Assembly (NCBI GenBank): GCA_035633215.1
Contig: DASQFI010000023.1
Span: 1 to 46,749 of the forward strand
Reading direction: 5' to 3'
Source of the DNA: DASQFI01 sp035633215
Lineage (GTDB): Bacteria > Acidobacteriota > Vicinamibacteria > Vicinamibacterales > SCN-69-37
Length of the DNA stretch: 46,749 bases
Both the position numbers and the translations under genes were made by a program. Of this stretch, positions 41,901 through 46,749 are shown one piece after another. Within the stretch, counting starts at the first letter, position 1. The number at the start of each line of letters is the position of its first letter. The notes below the pieces were generated by a model that had not been told where the DNA came from, did not search any database, and saw only the letters and a program-made list of their open reading frames with translations.

Positions 41901-43321
41901 AGGTCCGCGCGGCGCGCGACGAAGCTGCGGTGCACGCGCACAGCACCGCGCTTCGTAAGGAACTCTCCATCCGGGACCTGGTCTTCGCCCAGATCCTCTT
42001 CATCGTCGGACTGCAGTGGGTCGGCGTCGCGGCTAAACAGGGCTCGGCGCACGTCATCTTCTGGATCATCGCCGTCGTGCTGTTCTACGTTCCGTCGGCC
42101 ATCGTGGCCGTCTGGTTAAATCGCGCGATGCCTCTCGAGGGCGGGCTCTACCAGTGGGCCAAGCTCGGCTTCAACGAATCGTTCGGCTTCATCGTCGCCT
42201 GGAATCTCTGGCTGTTCGCGATCCTGAACATGACGAACGTGGGACTGCAGTTCACGCAGTACCTCGGCTACATCTTCGGTCCCCGCGTGGGCGAATTCAC
42301 CGCGCAGAACTGGGTGATCTGCGCGACGACGGCGCTGGTGGTCGGTGCGCTGGTGTGGATCACGATCGTCGGGTTGCGCGTCGGCAAATGGGTGCACACG
42401 GCGGGCGGCGTGCTCATGCTCGCCACGTTCGCGATGATCATCGCGTTGCCCTGGCTCAACGTCGCCAACGGCACGCTCACCGGGTTCCATCCACTCCAGA
42501 CGGCGACGCCGGTCATTTCTCTTCTCAGTCTGAACCTGCTCGGCAAGATGGGGTTTGGCGCCTTCGGCGGGTTCGAATACGTCGCGATTCATGCCGGCGA
42601 GTGCCGCGATCCGGTCCGGAGCATCACCCGCGCCACGGCGATCGGCGCGCCCGTCATCGTTCTGATGTTCGTGCTCGGCACGAGCTCGGTGCTCGGGATG
42701 ATTCCGATGGACGACATCGATCTCATCGCGCCGATCCCGCAGTTGCTGACGGTCGGTTTCGGACCGCTTGGCGCGGTCGCCGCGGTCGCGCCTCTCACGC
42801 TCGGCGCGATGCTCGCGATCCGGTTCGCCCAGGCGAGCGTGAACTTCGCCGGCAGCACGCGGCTGCCGATGGTTGCCGGCTGGGACAACCTGCTCCCGGT
42901 CTGGTTCACGCGCCTGAGCGATCGCTACCGCACGCCGGTGAACTCGATTCTCTTCGTCGGAGCCGCGACGTTTATCTTGAGCACGCTTGGCCTCGTCGGC
43001 GTCGGCCGCCAGGAGGCGTTTCAGCTTCTTTGGAACTCGGCGGGCATTTTCTACGCGCTCACCTACCTGGCGATGTTCGCGGTGCCGTTGTTCGGCCTCA
43101 GACGCGCGCCGGCCCCGTGGTGGGTCAAGGTCTGCGCGGCGTCGGGGTTCGTGATGACCGCCCTCTATGTCGGCCTTTCGGTGCTGCCGATCATTCCGGT
43201 CGGAAGCCGCACGCTCTTCGCGCTCAAGATCACGGGGCTCATCCTCATTACGAACGTGATTGGCGTCGGCCTGTACCTGTCTGGCAGAAAACGCGGACGG
43301 GTCGATCTCAAGAGGGTCTAA
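41897..43321 (+). CDS. APC-family amino acid permease
   Basis: 474 residues, about 12 helices. The APC signature is clear: LQWVGVAAKQGSAHVIFWI, PLEGGLYQWAKLGFNESFGF, KMGFGAFGGFEYVAIHAGEC and FAQASVNFAGSTRLPMVAG. The start is GTG 41897, which overlaps the kinase stop by four bases (GTGA), so kinase and permease are translationally coupled. The transported substrate cannot be read. Regulation of the permease by the coupled kinase is plausible but inferred. Confidence 0.9.
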   Translation: MKVRAARDEAAVHAHSTALRKELSIRDLVFAQILFIVGLQWVGVAAKQGSAHVIFWIIAVVLFYVPSAIVAVWLNRAMPLEGGLYQWAKLGFNESFGFIVAWNLWLFAILNMTNVGLQFTQYLGYIFGPRVGEFTAQNWVICATTALVVGALVWITIVGLRVGKWVHTAGGVLMLATFAMIIALPWLNVANGTLTGFHPLQTATPVISLLSLNLLGKMGFGAFGGFEYVAIHAGECRDPVRSITRATAIGAPVIVLMFVLGTSSVLGMIPMDDIDLIAPIPQLLTVGFGPLGAVAAVAPLTLGAMLAIRFAQASVNFAGSTRLPMVAGWDNLLPVWFTRLSDRYRTPVNSILFVGAATFILSTLGLVGVGRQEAFQLLWNSAGIFYALTYLAMFAVPLFGLRRAPAPWWVKVCAASGFVMTALYVGLSVLPIIPVGSRTLFALKITGLILITNVIGVGLYLSGRKRGRVDLKRV

Positions 43322-43333
43322 CATGATTCTTGC

Positions 43334-43834
43334 GTGCGCGAAGCGACGATCCGCGCGATCGGCCTGGCCGCCGTCGGCGGCTACGCGGCCTTCATCGGCT
43401 GGGTGTACGTGCGCGAGCCTCAAACCACTGCAGAGTTGACGGGCGGTATCACGGCGGCTATCGGCGCCTACCGCATTGACCAACAGGCATTCGACGACGG
43501 GTTGCAGTTCTTCCGGCGCGAGCAGTTCGAGGCCGCCCGCACCGCTTTCGAGCGAGCGGATGCCGCCCGTCAAGACCCGCGAACGCAGTTCTACATTGCG
43601 TATAGCTTCTATCGCCAGGGATGGGGACGCGTCTATCAGGACGATGCGCTCTTTCGCCGCGGACTCGAGGCCGTGACCCGGGCGATCGCGCTGGCTCCAG
43701 ACGGGCGGCTGGTCGTCGACGACACAGACCTCAAGATGCGAAGCGCGGATGAGCTGAAGGCCGAGCTGGAGGCAGGGCTGCGGCTCGAGCTGTCAGACGT
43801 CAATCCGCTGCGAGTGTTCAAGTCACGAAAATGA
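43334..43834 (+). CDS. Membrane-anchored TPR protein
   Basis: 166 residues from GTG 43334. One helix near the N-terminus (IGLAAVGGYAAFIGWVYV) is followed by TPR-like helical pairs, for example DDGLQFFRREQFEAARTAFERADAARQ (shown in parts: DDGLQFFRREQFEAARTAF) and FYIAYSFYRQGWGRVYQ. It lies 12 bases after the permease and overlaps the next gene by four bases (ATGA). It may form part of the kinase-permease unit. Confidence 0.75.
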   Translation: MREATIRAIGLAAVGGYAAFIGWVYVREPQTTAELTGGITAAIGAYRIDQQAFDDGLQFFRREQFEAARTAFERADAARQDPRTQFYIAYSFYRQGWGRVYQDDALFRRGLEAVTRAIALAPDGRLVVDDTDLKMRSADELKAELEAGLRLELSDVNPLRVFKSRK

Positions 43835-44493
43835 ACGCCGCCCGCGAAGCGATCTATTTGCCGGTGCTGTTTCTAACGGTCGCGCTGCTGGGCGGGGTGC
43901 GGATCGGCCAGCGCGTGACCTTGTTGCCGCCAACCCCGTTTGCGTTGATTCTCGCCCTGCTGCTCACCGGCACTCTGGTCAAGTGCGGCGCGCTGGCTCC
44001 AGAGCGATTGATGAGCGCATCGCGGCGGACGCTTGCGAACCTGAATGGATTCGTGCTGCTCGTCGCGATGTTTCTCGCATCTGCCCAGGCCTTCAACGCG
44101 GCGACTCCCGACGTCGGCCTGCCGCGTGTGGTGTTCAGCGTGTTTCTTCTTGTCCTGCTCCTCAATACTCTTGCGGCCTCACCCGACCGCGTGCATGTCC
44201 TTCGAAGCCTGATGGTCGTCTTCGGCTCGGCGTTCGTCATCAAGTTCATCGTGCTGGCGACGCTATCGAGCCCCGTCGACGGACGGCTGAAGCAGGCGCT
44301 GCTGCTGTTACTTGAAGGTGTGACGCTCGGCACACTGACGCAGGAGCCGTTTCATGCCGTCACCGGCTACCTCGCATTTGTGACGCTGTTGTTGTTTCTG
44401 ATCGGTCTGATGCTGTTGCCGAACGCGGCGCATGTAGACCGGCGGCCTGGGGCGGCCCTACAGGCGCGTCCGAGATCCGATCTCCAGGGCTGA
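43831..44493 (+). CDS. Multi-pass membrane protein of unknown function
   Basis: 220 residues with about six helices: YLPVLFLTVALLGGVRIG, FALILALLLTGTLVKCG, NGFVLLVAMFLASAQAF, VVFSVFLLVLLLNTLA, LMVVFGSAFVIKFIVLA and GYLAFVTLLLFLIGLMLL. It is translationally coupled to the TPR gene. Its last ~20 residues (HVDRRPGAALQARPR) are encoded by a degenerate palindromic segment with GTAG/CTAC ends at 44432-44463, like Family D, so the native end is about NAAH. Family not recognised. Confidence 0.75.
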   Translation: MNAAREAIYLPVLFLTVALLGGVRIGQRVTLLPPTPFALILALLLTGTLVKCGALAPERLMSASRRTLANLNGFVLLVAMFLASAQAFNAATPDVGLPRVVFSVFLLVLLLNTLAASPDRVHVLRSLMVVFGSAFVIKFIVLATLSSPVDGRLKQALLLLLEGVTLGTLTQEPFHAVTGYLAFVTLLLFLIGLMLLPNAAHVDRRPGAALQARPRSDLQG

Positions 44494-44716
44494 ACTTCGA
44501 ACTTCAAGCTGCCATCCCGACACTTCAGCAGCGCAGTTCGCCGTTTCTGGTCCGAAAACAGCCGCGCTTGTGCGGGGGGTGTGGCGTTGCTAATCTCGTG
44601 CGAGCGCCTCAGGGCGCTGCCGTGTCCACGGGAAGGACTGCGTCCACCTGAGCTGGCGTCCGACAACTTGCGATCGAATCACCCGCCATAGACATGCCCG
44701 GCCTCGTCGTGCTTCG
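44494..44716. other. Intergenic region without a visible gene
   Basis: These 223 bases lie between convergent genes. I see no open frame with family resemblance and no strong hairpin. Confidence 0.6.
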
Positions 44717-45250
44717 TCACCGCGGCTTCCACCACATGACGACCCCGGTCACGCTCTGAATCAGGAAGCCAGTCGTGCCGACCATGTATACCAGTTTGAT
44801 CGGAATCGGAAAGCCCCGCGTTGTATGGAAATCGAAGATGACACGGCGAAGTTCCGGATTGTTCTCCGGGGTGACGAACGCCATTCCGACGCCAGTCACC
44901 GCAAGCAGAAGCATCAGCGGCAAACCCAGCACGCCGGCCGAGTGATGAAGGTCGATGAGCCCCTGCCGCCATCCCGACCCGATCCGCACCGAGACAGTCT
45001 TTTGCTTCCACCAGAGAAAGGCGCCGCCGACCTGGAGGAGCACAGCGACCACTGTCACGACCACGACGATCCACCGCCCAATCGATCCCATCGCCAACCG
45101 CTCATGAAGAGGGCCCGCAATTCTGCCGAGCGGATAGCTCGTGCCCGGCCACACCAGAACAGCGCCTGTCACTCCGACGATTGAAAGGATCACTGAACTT
45201 GCGAGGCCGAGCCATCGGTGCGTCAGCAAGACCAAGCGCCGAAGACTCAT
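44717..45250 (-). CDS. PepSY-associated membrane protein
   Basis: 177 residues, four helices. The opening RRLVLLTHRWLGLASSVILS and IVGVTGAVLVW are the PepSY-TM signature, with LIDLHHSAGVLGLPLMLLLAVT and a last helix before MWWKPR. Relatives support reductive iron uptake or siderophore-linked steps, but this short form lacks a separate PepSY domain, so its role is unclear. ATG 45250 follows GAAGG. Confidence 0.8.
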   Translation of the reverse strand: MSLRRLVLLTHRWLGLASSVILSIVGVTGAVLVWPGTSYPLGRIAGPLHERLAMGSIGRWIVVVVTVVAVLLQVGGAFLWWKQKTVSVRIGSGWRQGLIDLHHSAGVLGLPLMLLLAVTGVGMAFVTPENNPELRRVIFDFHTTRGFPIPIKLVYMVGTTGFLIQSVTGVVMWWKPR

Positions 45251-45283
45251 GCCGGCCTTCTACGGGTGGCGTTCAGTCGAAGT

Positions 45284-45327
45284 TCCGCCGGCGCTCGCGT
45301 GAGTCTCCGAACGCGAGCGCCGGCGGA
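45284..45327 (-). terminator. Strong hairpin after the glycosidase-like gene
   Basis: TCCGCCGGCGCTCGCGT (45284-45300) and its perfect complement (45311-45327) enclose a ten-base loop. The stem is five bases past the stop of the minus-strand gene at 45332. No T-run follows, so a typical intrinsic terminator is not certain; it may block exonucleases instead. Confidence 0.7.
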
Positions 45328-45331
45328 TGAT

Positions 45332-46749
45332 TCAGTTCCCGGAACAGGTCCTCGTGACCGTCAGACTCCGCTGCGCTGGTTCATCAGGCTTCGTCCAGTC
45401 GATCCAGAAGTCATACGTGCCGGGGCTCAGCGTCGTGCTGCGCCACGTCGGCAACGTCACGAAGGACGACCCGACGTTGACGTCCCCGGTGCGTCGAACC
45501 TGTCCACGCCAGTCATCGCCTGCCGGAGCGTGCGCTTGGGTGATCGACACCCAGACCGCGCAGGTGCTAGGCGACATGTACACGTCCGGCGCCAGTAGCG
45601 TCGCAGACGGCGGGGTCGTCCCGAGCGGCCGCGTTTCGGTGTCGATCAACGACGGGCACGAGGCGCCTCCGTTGAGCGCGGGCGTGACGATCGACCGGGT
45701 GCGCGTCCGCTCTTCTGTCGTGTCGTCAATCCGCGTCCATGCCGACCATGGTCCCCACGCGGAGACGACGCAATCGACTGACAGCAGTGGGGGCAATGCG
45801 GGCGGCGGCGCGCCGATCGTGACGGTCCCCGTGAGCGTCCCGCTCGTCGTGGTGACGGTGAACGTGTAGACCTGGCCGGCCGAGAACCAGCCGCGGCCAA
45901 GATCTTCGGCGACGAACACGTAAATTGATCCAGCCCCCGGCAGCGACACGTTCACGGACCCGCCGCTGCCATTCAGCAGCGGTCCGACCTCCGTGTAGGC
46001 GACCCCGAGCGCCCAGGCATTCGCGTCGGTCGTTCCCCACCCTCGCGGCCCTGAGGCGGAGACATCGGTGATCGTCACGGGACCACCGAAGGTCAACCGG
46101 AACATGCCATCAGGAAGGCCATCGTCGCTGAACACACGATAAAACGACACCGCGTCACGGGGCGTCCCCAGGAACTCGACGACCACGGCCTGCGGCAGCG
46201 GTGGGGGCGGTGGCGGCACGGAAGGTGGCGGCGGAGCGGGCGGAGGGGGTGATGGCGATGGTCCGGCCGTCGCGCCGTGAATAGTCAGCACACCGCTGTC
46301 GGGCATCAGCACCGTAACCACCTGACCCACGGAAATCGTCACGTCTGGCCGCTGGATCGCGGACTGACTCGCTGTCGAGTAGAAGACTCCGTAGGTGCCC
46401 GCCGGCAGCCCGCTCACCGAGAAAAATCCGCTCGAGGAGGCTTTGACAACCACGACGTATCGACCGTCCGCGTTGATGAAGGCAACAGGCTCTAAGGACG
46501 ACGTCGAGGAAGTCGCGCCAATCCGCACCGCGCCAGGCCGCACGTATTTCATGTACTGACGAAGCACAATGGTTTCTGCACAGAGGTACGGCATCACGTT
46601 CACCCCGACCGTAAAGCCAATCGTCTGACCGAACTGACAGCCAAACGAGTCGAAGAACACACCCTTCTGCCACGCGCTATTGCGACCCACCGTCAGGTCT
46701 TCGTGGAGGGTCTGATACGTGTTCCCGAGTCCCCACCATTCCAACATCG
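45332..46749 (-). CDS. Secreted glycosidase-like protein, 5' end outside the window
   Basis: 471 visible residues from an ATG at 46747, but the gene probably starts beyond the window. The visible N-terminal part (LHEDLTVGRNSAWQKG, AETIVLRQYMKYVRPGAVRI, VAFINADGRYVVVVKASSSG) looks like the end of a GH30-type barrel plus its side beta-domain. A Pro-rich linker (about 168-188) leads to a beta-sandwich and a thrombospondin type-1-like segment with WGPWSAWT and TRTRSIVTPALNGGASCP, and a final beta-domain. Such modules suggest a secreted enzyme acting on polysaccharide. Confidence 0.7.
   Translation of the reverse strand, partial: MLEWWGLGNTYQTLHEDLTVGRNSAWQKGVFFDSFGCQFGQTIGFTVGVNVMPYLCAETIVLRQYMKYVRPGAVRIGATSSTSSLEPVAFINADGRYVVVVKASSSGFFSVSGLPAGTYGVFYSTASQSAIQRPDVTISVGQVVTVLMPDSGVLTIHGATAGPSPSPPPPAPPPPSVPPPPPPLPQAVVVEFLGTPRDAVSFYRVFSDDGLPDGMFRLTFGGPVTITDVSASGPRGWGTTDANAWALGVAYTEVGPLLNGSGGSVNVSLPGAGSIYVFVAEDLGRGWFSAGQVYTFTVTTTSGTLTGTVTIGAPPPALPPLLSVDCVVSAWGPWSAWTRIDDTTEERTRTRSIVTPALNGGASCPSLIDTETRPLGTTPPSATLLAPDVYMSPSTCAVWVSITQAHAPAGDDWRGQVRRTGDVNVGSSFVTLPTWRSTTLSPGTYDFWIDWTKPDEPAQRSLTVTRTCSGN

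Noticed and set aside
46155..46673. Alternative minus-strand frame over the glycosidase-like gene
   Set aside because: It competes with the frame that holds the proline linker and thrombospondin-like motif and lacks any motif of its own.

Overview
The window is GC-rich, densely coded bacterial DNA. Its gene content points to an Acidobacteriota genome, probably near the Vicinamibacteria; this is an inference. The pointers are a tricorn-like S41 protease, a Ser/Thr kinase carrying a PD40 propeller, a DUF885 protein, a remnant of a MacB/FtsX-type permease, TIGR03067 and DUF5671 proteins, and many short palindromic repeats between genes.

Layout. 1-5221: a kinase-FHA protein downstream of Ku, then a divergent LigD (ligase-polymerase), forming a non-homologous end-joining locus crowded with repeats. 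5445-12524: tricorn-like protease, a DUF5671 membrane pair, a GntR regulator plus membrane-protein operon that looks leaderless, a TM2-like protein, a cupin and a small membrane protein. 12614-20177: envelope and housekeeping genes (OmpH/Skp-like chaperone, MerR-TOBE protein, DUF4440, DUF1624 acyltransferase-like, S1C protease, an outer-membrane barrel candidate, FKBP lipoprotein) mixed with gene remnants. 20205-29753: the centrepiece described below. 29781-39017: a frameshifted FAD monooxygenase, TIGR03067 protein, HExxH metalloprotein, MBL-fold hydrolase, SLC13 permease, DUF885 protein and intradiol dioxygenase. 39234-44493: kinase-PD40 protein overlapping an amino-acid permease, then a TPR protein and a membrane protein. 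44717-46749: PepSY-type membrane protein and the 3' part of a secreted glycosidase-like gene that runs off the window.

The most interesting system is 20205-29753. A divergent winged-helix-FHA transcription factor faces a tightly overlapping plus-strand run: FHA protein with a DUF3662-like N-terminus, a 31-residue membrane peptide, a PP2C phosphatase joined through one membrane helix to a beta-helix ectodomain, a membrane Ser/Thr kinase with a repeat-rich ectodomain, a single 1143-residue polypeptide that fuses a RodA/FtsW (SEDS) glycosyltransferase to a class B penicillin-binding transpeptidase, and a second DUF3662-FHA protein. The parts list matches the actinobacterial fhaA-fhaB-pstP-rodA-pbpA-pknA-pknB locus that controls cell-wall growth, but with the synthase pair fused and with different sensor domains. 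I infer a phospho-regulated peptidoglycan synthase module.

A second theme is repeat invasion. At least four families of short palindromic repeats are present. One copy sits in frame inside the LigD ligase domain (40 extra codons), one lies in the LigD linker, one lies in the DUF885 protein, and several supply the C-termini or stop codons of genes.
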